A DNA stretch of 64,000 nt from Alphaproteobacteria bacterium (GTDB taxonomy: Bacteria; Pseudomonadota; Alphaproteobacteria; Micropepsales; Micropepsaceae). Under the pieces are notes generated by a model. The model was not told the DNA's origin. It saw only the letters and a list, made by a program, of their open reading frames with translations, and made no database searches. Of this stretch, positions 41,320 to 51,723 are shown one piece after another. A program made the translations under genes and the position numbers. Location of the stretch: positions 372,001-436,000 of the forward strand of contig WGNU01000001.1 of the NCBI GenBank assembly GCA_016124385.1, in the 5' to 3' direction. The stretch's first letter is position 1. Each line of letters starts with the position of its first letter.

Positions 41320-42582
41320 CTAGAGTGCCGCTGCGGCGATCATCGCGATTGTCAACTTCTCCAGGGCCTCTTCGCCGATGGTGAGGGGTGGGGTCGTGTA
41401 GACGATCGATCCGAACGGGCGAAGGAAAACGCCATGCTGCTGGAAGAGGTCCGCGAGCCGCCCACGGTCCGGCATGCGTTTGAGTTCGATCGCGCCGATC
41501 GCGCCCAGCACGCGCACATCCGCAACATTGGAGAGATCCCGGGCAGGCGCGAGTGCCGATGTGAGCCGACCCTCGATCGCGGCGACTTGCTCGAGGCGCG
41601 GCTCGGTTTCGAAGAGATCGATGGACGCATTGGCCGCCGCACAGGCCAGTGCATTTCCCATATAGGTCGGGCCGTGCATCAAGGCTTTGGCGGGGTCATC
41701 GTCAAAGAAGGCGTCGAACACGCGGGCGCTCGCGACCGTGGCGGCCAGAGGCAGAAACCCACCAGTCAATCCCTTGCCCAAGGTGACGATGTCGGGGTGA
41801 ATGCCTGCCCGGTCCATCGCGAAAAGGCGTCCAGTTCTGCCGAAACCGACAAAGATCTCATCGAAAATCGTGAGCACCTGGACGCTGCGTGCGGCGGTAA
41901 CGATGCGGGTGAGGGTGGCGGCATCGTGCAGCCGCATGCCGCCAGCGCCCTGGACCAGTGGCTCGACGATCACGCCCGCGATGTCATCGGCATGCCGCGC
42001 GAGCAGGCTTTCGAATGCCCTCGTCGATGCCTCGTCTACTGGCAAATCGATGACGAATTGCTCGGCCAACGAGCCAGTGAAGAGGCGGTGCATGCCCTCT
42101 TCCGGATCGCACACGCTCATGGTCGCAAACGTGTCGCCGTGATAGCCACCTTTGAAACTCACGAAGCGCGTGCGGCCCCGCACGCCTTTGTTGATCCAAT
42201 ACTGGATCGCCATCTTCATTGCGACTTCGACGGCGACCGACCCCGAGTCCGAGAAGAAGACGTGATCGAGATCGCCCGGGAGGAGCCAGGCAAGCCGCCG
42301 CGCCAGGCGATAGGCCTGTTCGTGAGCGAGACCGCCCAGCATTACGTGCGGCAGCGTCTCAAGTTGCGCGGCGATGCAGTCACGAATGTGCGGATGGTTG
42401 TAGCCATGCGCGACGGTCCACCAGGAGGCCACGCCATCGATGAGCCGCGTGCCATCCGACAGAAAGAGCTCGCATCCCTCTGCGCCGACAACGGGTAGAG
42501 GCGCCACGGCGGTTTTCATCTGCGTGTAGGGCAGCCAGACGTGGTGTGACCCGGCCGCTAGCCAGGCGGGCATGCCGCTCAT
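41320..42582 (-). CDS. bioA: Adenosylmethionine-8-amino-7-oxononanoate aminotransferase
   Basis: 420-residue class III PLP aminotransferase converting KAPA to DAPA using S-adenosylmethionine as amino donor. Visible are [10 protein letters not shown] near the N-terminus (substrate entry), [32 protein letters not shown], the PLP-binding [13 protein letters not shown], and the Schiff-base lysine in TLGKGLTGG. Its start overlaps the bioB stop by 4 bp (bioB-bioA operon), divergent from bioF-bioD. Confidence 0.96.
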   Translation of the reverse strand: MSGMPAWLAAGSHHVWLPYTQMKTAVAPLPVVGAEGCELFLSDGTRLIDGVASWWTVAHGYNHPHIRDCIAAQLETLPHVMLGGLAHEQAYRLARRLAWLLPGDLDHVFFSDSGSVAVEVAMKMAIQYWINKGVRGRTRFVSFKGGYHGDTFATMSVCDPEEGMHRLFTGSLAEQFVIDLPVDEASTRAFESLLARHADDIAGVIVEPLVQGAGGMRLHDAATLTRIVTAARSVQVLTIFDEIFVGFGRTGRLFAMDRAGIHPDIVTLGKGLTGGFLPLAATVASARVFDAFFDDDPAKALMHGPTYMGNALACAAANASIDLFETEPRLEQVAAIEGRLTSALAPARDLSNVADVRVLGAIGAIELKRMPDRGRLADLFQQHGVFLRPFGSIVYTTPPLTIGEEALEKLTIAMIAAAAL

Positions 42583-43562
42583 CCGGCCATGGGCGTGACG
42601 CCGAGCGACGCGAAGAGCCTCTCGTCATGCGAGCGTCCTGGATTACGCGTCGTCAGCAGTTTGTCGCCGACGAAGATGGAATTGGCCCCCGCGAGCAGGG
42701 CGAGGGCCTGCATCGAATCGCTCATGTGCTCGCGGCCTGCAGAGAGCCGGACGACCGAGCGCGGCATGAGGATGCGCGCAACAGCGATCGTCCTCACGAA
42801 TTCCAGTTCGTCGATCCCCGCCGCTTCGCCGAGCGGTGTTCCTTTGACCCGCATGAGCGAATTGACCGGCACGGAACCTGGGTGCTCGGGAAGCGTTGCG
42901 AGAGTGAAGAGCATGCCGACGCGGTCCTCGCGCGTCTCTCCCATGCCGATGATGCCGCCGGAGCAGACATTGACGCCGGCCGCGCGCACGCGGGCAAGCG
43001 TGTCGAGGCGGTCCTGATAGGTACGTGTACTGACGACGGTCCCGTAGTATTCCGCGCTCGTATCGATGTTATGGTTGTAATAGTCGAGACCCGCGTCGCC
43101 GAGGGCCTGCGCTTGCGCATCCGTCAGCATGCCGAGCGTCATGCACGTCTCAAGACCGAGGGCCTTTACCGCGCGCACGATGTCGAGCAGCGCCGGCATG
43201 TCGCGGTCCTTCGGCTCGCGCCACGCGGCGCCCATGCAAAAGCGCTGGGCGCCGCCATCCTTTGCGGCCTTCGCGGCCGTGACGACGTCCTCGACCGGCA
43301 TGAGCTTAGAGGCATTGAGGCCCGTTTCGAAATGTGCCGACTGGCTGCAATAGCCGCAATCTTCCGGGCAGCCGCCGGTTTTGATCGATAGCAATTGCGA
43401 CATCTGGACTTCGAGCGGGTTGAAATACCGGCGATGGACGGTCTGGGCCTGAAAGAGAAGATCCGCGAAGGGCAATTCGAAAAGGGCTGCGATCTCCGCT
43501 CTGGTCCAGTCGTTGCGGATTTCACCGAGGGCAGCGGGCGGCGTGGGGAGCGGAGCGTTCAT
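42579..43562 (-). CDS. bioB: Biotin synthase
   Basis: 327-residue radical-SAM enzyme inserting sulfur into dethiobiotin. The radical cluster motif is [13 protein letters not shown] (CxxxCxxC); the region [20 protein letters not shown] and the conserved RLSAGRE (Arg ligand of the auxiliary 2Fe-2S cluster) are present. The ATG at 43562 ([16 protein letters not shown]) is used; the open frame upstream overlaps bioF on the other strand and has no homology signal. First gene of bioBA. Confidence 0.97.
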   Translation of the reverse strand: MNAPLPTPPAALGEIRNDWTRAEIAALFELPFADLLFQAQTVHRRYFNPLEVQMSQLLSIKTGGCPEDCGYCSQSAHFETGLNASKLMPVEDVVTAAKAAKDGGAQRFCMGAAWREPKDRDMPALLDIVRAVKALGLETCMTLGMLTDAQAQALGDAGLDYYNHNIDTSAEYYGTVVSTRTYQDRLDTLARVRAAGVNVCSGGIIGMGETREDRVGMLFTLATLPEHPGSVPVNSLMRVKGTPLGEAAGIDELEFVRTIAVARILMPRSVVRLSAGREHMSDSMQALALLAGANSIFVGDKLLTTRNPGRSHDERLFASLGVTPMAG

Positions 43563-43683
43563 GCGGAAAGAACCCTGTGACGCGGGAGCGGGAAGAGAGC
43601 GGGGCGACAATAATGGGGCCGGCGGACGATGGCCAGATCGCTCGCCTCTGGCGGTGACGGTAGGCCCGCAGTAGGTTCCCCGC

Positions 43684-44856
43684 ATGACCAGTTCTCCGTC
43701 CCTCCTGCGTTTCGTCGAGGAAAAGCTCGCCCGGTTGGATGATTGCCGTCTCCGCCGTCGGTTGCGGCCGCTGGAGCGCGGGCCCGGCATGCGGGTACGG
43801 GCGGGAGATCGAATTCTCGTGGATTTCTGTTCGAACGACTATCTGGGGCTGACGCAGGACGAAAGGGTTAAGAGGGCCGCGATTGCGGCCGTCGAACGAT
43901 TCGGCACAGGCGTCGGTGCGTCGCGGCTCGTCACGGGCGATACCCCTCTCCATGCCGAATTGGAGCGCCGCTTGGCCGATCTAAAGGGGGCGGAGGCCGC
44001 AATGGTCTTCGGGTCGGGGTACCTCGCGAATATTGGTATCGTGCCGGCGCTCGTCAGCGAGGGCGATCTGCTGCTAATCGATGAATTGGCCCATGCCTGC
44101 CTCTACGGCGGCGCGCGGCTCTCCGGCGCGACTGTGAAAGTCTTCCGCCACAACGACGTCGCGGACGCGGAACGCATCCTCAAGGAAGAGCGCGCCCGCC
44201 ATCGCCACGCGCTCCTCCTGACGGACGGCGTGTTCTCCATGGATGGCGATCTCGCGCCTGTCCCCGACCTCATGCGCCTGACGCGCGCTTTTGATGCCTG
44301 GCTCCTCACCGATGATGCCCATGGGCTCGGCGTGCTGGGAGGGGGCGGCGGAACAGGTCGACATTGGGGTGTCAGCCCGGACATCCAGATGGGGACGCTG
44401 TCGAAGGCGCTCGGGAGTTACGGTGGCTATGTCTGCGGCGATCGCGCGCTGATCGATCTCTTGATCTCGCGTGCTCGAAGCTTCGTTTACGCGACTGGAT
44501 TGCCGCCATCGGCGGTCGGCGCGACAATCGCCGCGCTCGACGTCATTGCCAGCGAGCCGGACCGCTGCGAACGGCCACAGGTGCTGGCGCGCGGCTTTGC
44601 CCGATCGCTCGATTTGCCGCTTCCCGAAAGCCCGATCGTCCCGATCATACTCGGCGATCCCGATTCATCGCTCGATGCTTCGGCGGCCTTGGAGAGAGAG
44701 GGTTTTCTTGTAACGGCGATCCGTCCGCCGACGGTGCCCGAGGGCACGGCGCGGCTCCGCGTGACGTTTACCGCGACGCATGAAGCGTCCGACGTGGAAT
44801 CCCTAGCCGGCCACATCGCGCATCTAGGCTTAGGCCTAAGGCGCCGGCCATGTTGA
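43684..44856 (+). CDS. bioF: 8-amino-7-oxononanoate synthase
   Basis: 390-residue alpha-oxoamine synthase condensing pimeloyl-thioester and alanine to KAPA. Family signatures are [51 protein letters not shown] and the PLP lysine in [15 protein letters not shown]. Divergent from bioB across 121 bp, in which I saw no TTATCTATAA BioR-type site. It overlaps bioD by 7 bp. No bioC or bioH is present in the window, so pimelate-moiety synthesis is encoded elsewhere. Confidence 0.96.
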   Translation: MTSSPSLLRFVEEKLARLDDCRLRRRLRPLERGPGMRVRAGDRILVDFCSNDYLGLTQDERVKRAAIAAVERFGTGVGASRLVTGDTPLHAELERRLADLKGAEAAMVFGSGYLANIGIVPALVSEGDLLLIDELAHACLYGGARLSGATVKVFRHNDVADAERILKEERARHRHALLLTDGVFSMDGDLAPVPDLMRLTRAFDAWLLTDDAHGLGVLGGGGGTGRHWGVSPDIQMGTLSKALGSYGGYVCGDRALIDLLISRARSFVYATGLPPSAVGATIAALDVIASEPDRCERPQVLARGFARSLDLPLPESPIVPIILGDPDSSLDASAALEREGFLVTAIRPPTVPEGTARLRVTFTATHEASDVESLAGHIAHLGLGLRRRPC

Positions 44857-45533
44857 TTGGCGTAAGTGCGACCGGAACCGAACTTGGCAAGACGTTTGTC
44901 TCGCGCGTGCTGCTACACCAGGCCCGCGCCAAGGGCATCAATCTGCGTGCGATCAAGCCGGTTGCAAGCGGCGTCGCGCCCGGCGCGGAAGGAGAGAGTG
45001 ATCCCGGGCTGCTCGCCGCCGCGATGGGCCACACTGTGAAGCACGAGTCCTTGGTCGCGATCTCGCCGTGGATGTTTGAAGCGCCCGTTTCTCCTGATCG
45101 CGCCGCCGCCCGGGTCGGAAGGCGGATCACGTTGACGGAGATGGTCGTGTTCTGCCGGCGGAGCGCTGAGCGCGAAGCGGGTTCGCTCCTGATCGAGGGT
45201 GCGGGCGGTATTATGTCGCCGCTCTGTGCCGATGCCCTCAACGTCGATCTATTCGCAGCGCTCGAATGCCCGGTTGTCCTCGTCGCGGGGTCCTATCTGG
45301 GCACGATCAGTCACACGCTGACGGCGCTGGCCGCCCTTGCGGCGAGGGGCATTCCAGCCGCGGGTGTTGTCGTTTCTCAATCGGTGTCGGAACCGATGCC
45401 GTTCGCCGAGACGATCGAGACTTTGGCCCCGCATTGCGCACCGACGCCTGTCTTCGCGCTCCCACGGATCAACGAGATTGGCCGTGCGCCCGACCTCACC
45501 GCCCTCCTGGACGAACCTATGCTTTCAGAGTGA
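44850..45533 (+). CDS. bioD: Dethiobiotin synthetase
   Basis: 227-residue ATP-dependent carboxylase making dethiobiotin from DAPA. The P-loop is ATGTELGKTFVS, the lysine region AIKPVASGV, the Glu motif LLIEGAGGIMSPL, and the later GSYLGTISHTLTAL is characteristic. Second gene of bioFD. Its last 17 bp overlap antisense with the 3' end of hisG. Confidence 0.95.
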   Translation: MLIGVSATGTELGKTFVSRVLLHQARAKGINLRAIKPVASGVAPGAEGESDPGLLAAAMGHTVKHESLVAISPWMFEAPVSPDRAAARVGRRITLTEMVVFCRRSAEREAGSLLIEGAGGIMSPLCADALNVDLFAALECPVVLVAGSYLGTISHTLTALAALAARGIPAAGVVVSQSVSEPMPFAETIETLAPHCAPTPVFALPRINEIGRAPDLTALLDEPMLSE

Positions 45534-46605
45534 GCGTCTCGGCGATACGCGCGAAAGTCGTATCGTCCGGCCGGAAGACGTAGTCGAGATTCTGAACCCG
45601 CACTTCCCGCGCGCCGACCTCGGACAGCGCTCGCGCGACTGCATAGATAGCAGCATCGGGGCACTCCGCGCGCAATTTCATCATCGTCAGCGCATCGCCG
45701 GAAGCCATAGCGACGGCGCGCGGAAATGCCTCGATTCCAGTGCAACCCAGGGAAACGAGACGCGTGTTGAGCGCGGCAAGGACGGCCTTGCTGGGTTCTC
45801 GACCGGTTGCACTCGGAATCGCGGCTTCGATGATGGAAAGGCCCGCTGCGGCCAAGCGGGCATCGACGCGATCGAGGATCTCGCGCAGACCCGCGATCGC
45901 CGTCGCCGACCAGGGCACGCACGGGGCACGGCTGACGAAGAGACCGGCTTGGCTCGCGAGGATCTGGCCATCGCCGATCACCTTCAAATGGTTCGAGGCG
46001 AGCGTGGCCCCGGTCGTCGTGATGTCGACAATGAGATCGGCAAGGCCAGCCGCAGGCGCCGCTTCGGTCGCGCCGGCAGAGGGTACGATCAGATAGTCCG
46101 AAAGCCCCGCGCGCGCGAAGAAGGCACGCGTCAATCGTTCGTACTTTGTCGCGACTCGCAGACGTCGGCCGTGAGCGCGGTAGAAGCCGCGCGCTACCTC
46201 GCCGAGATCGGTCATTGTCGCAACGTCGAGCCAGGCCGCGGGCACGGCCACGACCAGCCGCGCGCCGCCGAAGGCGAGACGAAATGCCGTAATCGGCCGA
46301 CGCGCGGGTTGGTCTTCGTTGAGGGCGCCAAGGGCTTCGGCCAGGACGTCTTCGCCCGTGAGGCCTAGATGCACGTCGCCACGGATGATGTGCTCGGGAA
46401 TTTCGGAAGCGGAGAGATAGAGTACCTGCACGTCCTTGAGGCCCGCGATGGACGCACGGTAGTCGCGGGTCGATGCAGCACTCACGCGAAGCCCGCAATC
46501 CTTCAGGAATGCCAACGCCGGTTCTTGGAGCCGTCCTTTGCTCGGCAGCGCCACCACGAGGGGGCCCCCGACGGCGGAGACTGTCTTGGATTTCGTCATG
46601 CGCAT
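45517..46605 (-). CDS. hisG: ATP phosphoribosyltransferase catalytic subunit
   Basis: 362 residues; first step of histidine synthesis, condensing ATP and PRPP. LVVALPSKGRLQEPALAFL is the N-terminal HisG signature, and LADLIVDITTTGATLASNHLKVI contains the PRPP-binding loop (DITTTGATL). HisZ is encoded immediately upstream with a 10-bp overlap, which indicates the hetero-octameric HisG/HisZ type in which HisZ provides regulation. The protein is longer than the minimal short HisG, as is usual for alphaproteobacteria. Confidence 0.93.
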   Translation of the reverse strand: MRMTKSKTVSAVGGPLVVALPSKGRLQEPALAFLKDCGLRVSAASTRDYRASIAGLKDVQVLYLSASEIPEHIIRGDVHLGLTGEDVLAEALGALNEDQPARRPITAFRLAFGGARLVVAVPAAWLDVATMTDLGEVARGFYRAHGRRLRVATKYERLTRAFFARAGLSDYLIVPSAGATEAAPAAGLADLIVDITTTGATLASNHLKVIGDGQILASQAGLFVSRAPCVPWSATAIAGLREILDRVDARLAAAGLSIIEAAIPSATGREPSKAVLAALNTRLVSLGCTGIEAFPRAVAMASGDALTMMKLRAECPDAAIYAVARALSEVGAREVRVQNLDYVFRPDDTTFARIAETLTLKA

Positions 46606-47942
46606 GGATTGTCCCGCGCAAAGTCCGTCAATGCCCCGGGCGCAAGCGTCTCTCCGCGCCGCTTTCCGCGTTCGACAATCGTGACGGTCTTACCGCGCCC
46701 CTTCTCCGCCGAAACGGTGTAACGCGCGTTGCGCGTGCCTCCCGGCCCTTCGACGGCGACGCGCCAGCCCCCCGCCCGCAGTGCCTCTGCGGATTCGATG
46801 GCAAGCGCGGGCGTTGATCCGGTGACGATCGCATCGAGCGTGCTATCCAGGCCACCGTCGGTCTCTTCGTCGATGGCCTCGAGTGTCAGGGCGAAACCGC
46901 AGGCTGGTGCGCCGCCCGAAAGACCGAGCGCGCGCAGAAGCCCATCATAGCGGCCGCCCGCGCCAATCACGCGGCCTTTTGTGCGGATTTCGAAGACATG
47001 GCCAGTGTAGTAGTCGAAGTCAGGTTTGAGAGCAGCTTCAAAGCAAAGCCGGGTGAGGTCGACACCGAGCGCCTCCAAGAGGCTGAGCCGCGTTTCGGCA
47101 TCGCGCAAGACGGGCAGGGGTGCGAGCCCGGCATCATGCCAGAGTTTGACGATTGCGGGGAGCGCCGCTTGCGGCGGCCCTGCAATCTTGCGGTACCGTG
47201 CGAGAAGGTCGCTCGCTCGTTCATCCGATTCATCGGCGGCGGCTGACGAATCGATCAGTCGGCTGACAATCTCGCCAAGTGATCGCGCGCCGACCCGGTC
47301 GATCCCGACAGCCGTCATGAGATTGGTGACAAGCACCTCGGCATCCGCTTGTGAAAGGAGGTGCAGTCCACGCAATGCCGGAACCGAGACGCTGCCTGCG
47401 CGATCCCGTTCAAGGCGCAGGCGCCGCGCCGGCGACGGCACGACGTGGTTGAGGAAAGCCTGGTGGAGAGCTACGTCACCCAGCACGAGGGTGGCATCCC
47501 CAAGCCCTGCCTCTTCCAGAAACCGTGCGGCGGCGGCCACGACTTCCGCGTCGGCAAGTGGCGGATCGAGAGGCCCCAGACACTCAATCCCGATTTGCAG
47601 CGATTCCTTGAAACCTTCCTCGGGCTCTGCTCGGAAGATGGGCCCTCGATAGGAAAGCCGCTCGACCGTGCGTCCATTCCAACCGCTTGCGAGGAGTTGC
47701 CGGCAGGTGGGCAGCGTGAGGTCCGGCCGCAGACAAATCTCGCGGCCCGTCGGGTCGGATCCAATGACCAGCTGGCGGCGGATCTCTTCGCCAGTGAGCT
47801 GAAGGACCATGCTGGCCTCATCGGCCATCGGCGGATTGACAGGGCGGTAGCCATAGCGCGCGAACACGCGCTCTCCCGCCAGCCTCAGAGTGGCAGGCGT
47901 GGCGGGCGAACGGCGCCCTTTGGTGGTCCGAGATTTGGCCAT
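46596..47942 (-). CDS. hisZ: ATP phosphoribosyltransferase regulatory subunit HisZ
   Basis: HisRS-like paralogue without tRNA charging, about 448 residues from the ATG at 47942. Class II synthetase-type motifs remain in degraded form: LRPDLTLPTCRQLL, LSYRGPIFRAEPE, and FDYYTGHVFEIRTKGRVIGAGGRYDGLL. It would be the regulatory partner of HisG. It lies between hisS and hisG in one transcript, starting 7 bp after the hisS stop; an upstream ATG (47987) would overlap hisS. Confidence 0.9.
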   Translation of the reverse strand: MAKSRTTKGRRSPATPATLRLAGERVFARYGYRPVNPPMADEASMVLQLTGEEIRRQLVIGSDPTGREICLRPDLTLPTCRQLLASGWNGRTVERLSYRGPIFRAEPEEGFKESLQIGIECLGPLDPPLADAEVVAAAARFLEEAGLGDATLVLGDVALHQAFLNHVVPSPARRLRLERDRAGSVSVPALRGLHLLSQADAEVLVTNLMTAVGIDRVGARSLGEIVSRLIDSSAAADESDERASDLLARYRKIAGPPQAALPAIVKLWHDAGLAPLPVLRDAETRLSLLEALGVDLTRLCFEAALKPDFDYYTGHVFEIRTKGRVIGAGGRYDGLLRALGLSGGAPACGFALTLEAIDEETDGGLDSTLDAIVTGSTPALAIESAEALRAGGWRVAVEGPGGTRNARYTVSAEKGRGKTVTIVERGKRRGETLAPGALTDFARDNPCA

Positions 47943-47949
47943 GACCGCT

Positions 47950-49440
47950 CTAGGAATGGGCTGCGAGAATCGCGCGAACCTGCGCAACGAGCTCCGCGCG
48001 AGGAATGGTAATTTGTGCGCGCGACTTTTCCCGCCAGGCGTCGCGGCTCTCGATTTGGCCAGCCATCGCCTGGCCTTCGACGAGATCTTTCAGCGAGACG
48101 GTGCCAGCCGCGAACTCATCGCCGCCGGCGATCACGGCGACGGGAGCGTTGCGGCGATCGGCGTAGCGTAACTGCGCCTTTAGGCCGCCTTGGCCGAGGA
48201 AAACTTCCGCGCGAAGTCCGGCCTCGCGAAGTTCTGCCGCCATCATCTGATAGGCCGCCAATTGCGTTCGATCGAACACCGTGACAAGGACCGGCCCGTC
48301 GCTGGCGCGCATCGCGCTCGGCTGAAGCTGGCTGAGTGCCGCAAGGAGGCGGTCCACGCCGATTGACACGCCCGTCGCCGGCATTGGCTTTCCGGTAAAC
48401 CGCGAGACGAGGCCGTCATAGCGTCCGCCGCCGGCTATCGAGCCGACTTGCCGCGGCCGGCCGTCGTCATCGAGAATCTCGAGTGTGATCTGCGCCTCAA
48501 GCACCGGTCCCGTATAATAGCCGAGCCCGCGCACGATGCTGGGGTCGAACCGCACTTCATCGTCACCGATACCGAGGCCGGTAAGGATCGCATCGATCGC
48601 TTGGAGTTCGGCAATGCCTTCCTGGCCGCGCGCCGCGCCCCCGACGACATCGACGAGCGCAGAGAGCGTTGCAGCCCGGCTGGACCGGCCCGCCTGCATG
48701 AACGCCAGGATCGCGGTGGCCTGTGAGTCCGATAGGCCGGCGCCAGGCGCGAAATCGCCCGACTCATCTTTGCGGCCGCCCGTCAGTAGATCCCGCACGC
48801 CCTCGATGCCGACCCGATCGAACTTGTCGATTGCGCGCAGCACAATGAGCGCGCGCGGATCGTTCTGGCCCTCACTAAAGCCAATCCCTGCCAGCACGCC
48901 GTCGAGTATCTTCCGGTTGTTGACGCCGATGCTTACGGCATCGACACCAAGACCGAGTGCCCGCATGGCCTGTCGTAGGATAAGGCAGTTTTCCGCATCA
49001 GCGGCGGGAGACGCGGACCCGATTGTATCGGCATCGAATTGGATGAATTCACGGTAGCGACCTGGGCCCGGCTTCTCGTTGCGCCAAACCGAGCCCACTT
49101 GATACCGCCGGAACGGAAGCGTGAGATTTTGGCCTTGCTGCGCAACATATCGCGAGAGGGGTGCCGTGAGATCGTAACGCAGTCCGATCCATTGGTCGTC
49201 GCTGTCTTTGAGCGCGAAAATACCCTCATCGGGCCGGTCTTGCTCCGGCAAGAACTTGCCGAGTGAGTCGACGAACTCGAAGGCGGGCGTTTCGAGGGGC
49301 TCGAACCCGAACTGGTCATAGACGCCTTGGATCGTGGCAAGCATCTCCGCGCGGCGCCGCAGCAACGGCCCCGACAGGTCGCGCAAGCCGCGCGGCTGGC
49401 GCGCGTCCCCGCGTGGCGATGTCTCGTTAGGCGGCCCCAT
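47950..49440 (-). CDS. hisS: Histidyl-tRNA synthetase
   Basis: Class II aminoacyl-tRNA synthetase, about 496 residues. Motif 1 is in the N-terminal part (GFEPLETPAFEF), motif 2 is VWRNEKPGPGRYREFIQFDAD, the histidine-binding GLGYYTGPVLEAQI is present, and motif 3 is ATGVSIGVDRLLAAL. The C-terminal anticodon-binding domain starts near GPVLVTVFD. The ATG at 49440 is chosen; upstream codons are not family-like. First gene of hisS-hisZ-hisG, which couples tRNA charging with histidine synthesis genes. Confidence 0.95.
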   Translation of the reverse strand: MGPPNETSPRGDARQPRGLRDLSGPLLRRRAEMLATIQGVYDQFGFEPLETPAFEFVDSLGKFLPEQDRPDEGIFALKDSDDQWIGLRYDLTAPLSRYVAQQGQNLTLPFRRYQVGSVWRNEKPGPGRYREFIQFDADTIGSASPAADAENCLILRQAMRALGLGVDAVSIGVNNRKILDGVLAGIGFSEGQNDPRALIVLRAIDKFDRVGIEGVRDLLTGGRKDESGDFAPGAGLSDSQATAILAFMQAGRSSRAATLSALVDVVGGAARGQEGIAELQAIDAILTGLGIGDDEVRFDPSIVRGLGYYTGPVLEAQITLEILDDDGRPRQVGSIAGGGRYDGLVSRFTGKPMPATGVSIGVDRLLAALSQLQPSAMRASDGPVLVTVFDRTQLAAYQMMAAELREAGLRAEVFLGQGGLKAQLRYADRRNAPVAVIAGGDEFAAGTVSLKDLVEGQAMAGQIESRDAWREKSRAQITIPRAELVAQVRAILAAHS

Positions 49441-49541
49441 GGAATCCTTGAACCCGTTCGAAAGGCCCGACTTTCTAACGATGGCAGTCCGAGCTGGCAA
49501 ATGACGCGAGCTCAATCGTTAACGCAGCGGCTTTATTGCGG

Positions 49542-50201
49542 CTAGGCAAGGCCTGCCGCCACCTCGGCCTCGGCTAAACGGCCCCATTCGGCCATCGCGG
49601 GGTGTGCGATCATGGTAGCCGCATAGTCGCGTGCCGCACCTTCCAGCACGATACCGTATGTCGTAAATCGCGATACGACGGGTGCATAGAAGCAGTCGGC
49701 GATCGAGAACCGTCCAAAAAGGAATGGGCCGCCGCCGCCGAATTGATGGCGTACGTCGTTCCAGGCCGTTTCGATGCGCGCGATGCCGGTGAGCGCTGCT
49801 TCGGATAATTTAGGCGCCGATCGTCTGCGGGCGAAATCCATGGACAGTTCCTGGCGGATTGCTGCGAAACCGCTATGCATCTCCGCAGAAAGGGATCGCG
49901 CCGTTGCCCGCGCCGTGCTGTTGGTGGGCCACAGGCTAGCCTCAGGGTGCGCCTCGGCCAGATACTCAACGATTGCGAGGGAATCCCAAACCGCGAATCC
50001 CTGCCCGCTGGATTCGACCTTGAGAAGCGGGATGTGGCCCGACGGCGAGATGGCGGACACTTCAGGCTTGGTCGTCGGCTGTCGCAGCCGGATGAGTTTC
50101 TCTTGGAAGGGTAGGCCAACGGCTTTCAGGGCAAGCCAGGGACGAAGGGACCACGACGACCAATTCCGTGTCCCGATCACCAATGTGTAAGATGGCGACA
50201 T
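49542..50201 (-). CDS. Glutathione S-transferase family protein
   Basis: About 219 residues. The N-terminal thioredoxin-like domain begins YTLVIGTRNWSSWSLRPWLAL, in which the serine at SSWSLRPW is in the position of the catalytic residue. SGHIPLLKVESSG and VWDSLAIVEYLAEAHPE form the glutathione-binding cis-Pro and SNAIL-like regions. The C-terminal helical domain has FGRFSIADCFYAPVV. A detoxification or disulfide-handling role is likely; the substrate is unknown. Confidence 0.92.
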   Translation of the reverse strand: MSPSYTLVIGTRNWSSWSLRPWLALKAVGLPFQEKLIRLRQPTTKPEVSAISPSGHIPLLKVESSGQGFAVWDSLAIVEYLAEAHPEASLWPTNSTARATARSLSAEMHSGFAAIRQELSMDFARRRSAPKLSEAALTGIARIETAWNDVRHQFGGGGPFLFGRFSIADCFYAPVVSRFTTYGIVLEGAARDYAATMIAHPAMAEWGRLAEAEVAAGLA

Positions 50202-50280
50202 GCAAATCACTCAAAGGGGCGCCGGACCGTCGCACTGAGTTCCCGCGCCGGCAACAGCCAAGAAAAGGATGAGGCCATCC

Positions 50281-51666
50281 GTGTTCTCTGACCTCGCGGC
50301 CCAAAACGCGATCCCTCTCGCACTGCTGAGCCCAAGCGCGCTGCCCGCCTGGACTAGCGAGCAGCCAAAGCGCTTGGCCAATTGGGTCGAGGCGGCAGGC
50401 TTCAAGGCTGAGAGCGGGCGCTTGCTGCTCTTGCCGTCGGATGGAGGCGCGATCGCGGGGGCGATCCTTGGCCTTGGCAGCGATGAGGATGCGCTGGCCC
50501 TCGCAACGGCCGCGCAAAATTTACCGCCAGCGGACTACTGCCTGACAACGGCGCCCAAGATGCATTGTGGCCCTCTCGGCGCGCTCGCCTGGGCACTCGG
50601 GACGTATCGCTTCAGCCGCTATAAGCCGTCCCGGTCAGATCAGGGCCCGCCGCGATTGGTGCTGGGCGAAGGCGTTGACCGCAATGATGTCGAGCGCATA
50701 GCGGCAGGCGTCTTCCTCGTGCGGGATCTCGTGAACACTCCGGCTAACGACATGGGTCCGGGTGATCTTGAGGCCGCAGCGCTCGCCCTTGCGACGCGTC
50801 ACGGCGCGAAAGCAACGGTGACGATTGGTGAGGCGCTCAAGGACGCGAACTTTCCAATGGTTCACGCGGTTGGTCGAGCGTCCGCCAGCCCGCCACGGTT
50901 GATCGATTTTCGTTGGGGAGAGGAGGGCGCGCCCAAGATAACGCTCGTCGGAAAAGGCGTGTGCTTTGACACCGGTGGGCTCGACATCAAGCCCTCCTCG
51001 GCGATGCTGACGATGAAGAAGGACATGGGCGGCGCCGCCCATGTGCTGGGACTCGCAGCGATGATCATGGACGCCAGTCTGCCTGTACGTTTGCGTGTTC
51101 TGATCCCGGCCGTCGAGAACGCGATTTCGGGCGAGAGCTTCCGGCCGGGCGATGTGCTGACGAGCCGCGCGGGACTAACGGTTGAGATCGGGAATACCGA
51201 TGCTGAGGGCCGCCTGGTCCTGGCAGATGCGTTGACGGAAGCGGATTCCGAATCGCCGGATCTCTTGATCGACATCGCGACATTGACCGGCGCCGCCCGC
51301 GTCGCGACGGGGTTTGAGCTCCCGCCATTTTTTACCGATGACGATTCGTTGGCCGGCGAGCTCATGCGGGTATCCGCTCTGGAGGCCGACCCGATGTGGC
51401 GCCTGCCACTTTGGCGGGCGTACGATTCATGGGTGAACGGCAAGATTGCCGACCTCACTAACGCGCCAAGTTCCAGTACGGCAGGCGCGATCACGGCGGC
51501 CCTTTTCCTCAAGCGCTTCGTCAGGCAGACCGCCAGCTACGTTCATTTCGACATAGCGGCCTGGACCGATCACGCAAAGCCCGGGCGCCCAATCGGGGCC
51601 GAGGCCCATGTTATACGGGCGCTCTATCGACTGGTCCGAGAGCGTTTCGGCCCCAAAACGGCTTGA
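50281..51666 (+). CDS. M17 leucyl aminopeptidase family protein
   Basis: About 461 residues. The dinuclear-metal M17 active site is evident: VGKGVCFDTGGLDIKPS (metal Asp and catalytic Lys region), MKKDMGGAA, and the signature NTDAEGRLVLADAL. It removes N-terminal residues from peptides. The N-terminal domain is shorter and less conserved than in PepA. A GTG at 50281 with AGGATGAGG just upstream is used; ATG 50269 would have no spacer to the ribosome site. Divergent from the GST gene. Confidence 0.92.
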   Translation: MFSDLAAQNAIPLALLSPSALPAWTSEQPKRLANWVEAAGFKAESGRLLLLPSDGGAIAGAILGLGSDEDALALATAAQNLPPADYCLTTAPKMHCGPLGALAWALGTYRFSRYKPSRSDQGPPRLVLGEGVDRNDVERIAAGVFLVRDLVNTPANDMGPGDLEAAALALATRHGAKATVTIGEALKDANFPMVHAVGRASASPPRLIDFRWGEEGAPKITLVGKGVCFDTGGLDIKPSSAMLTMKKDMGGAAHVLGLAAMIMDASLPVRLRVLIPAVENAISGESFRPGDVLTSRAGLTVEIGNTDAEGRLVLADALTEADSESPDLLIDIATLTGAARVATGFELPPFFTDDDSLAGELMRVSALEADPMWRLPLWRAYDSWVNGKIADLTNAPSSSTAGAITAALFLKRFVRQTASYVHFDIAAWTDHAKPGRPIGAEAHVIRALYRLVRERFGPKTA

Positions 51667-51723
51667 TCGAGCAAGCGGGGCCAGCGCTAATGAACGCTAG
51701 GACTGGGTGGGTGGATTGGCGAC

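Noticed and set aside
43563-43683. Possible BioR operator between bioB and bioF
   Set aside because: No TTATCTATAA-like sequence in the 121-bp gap.
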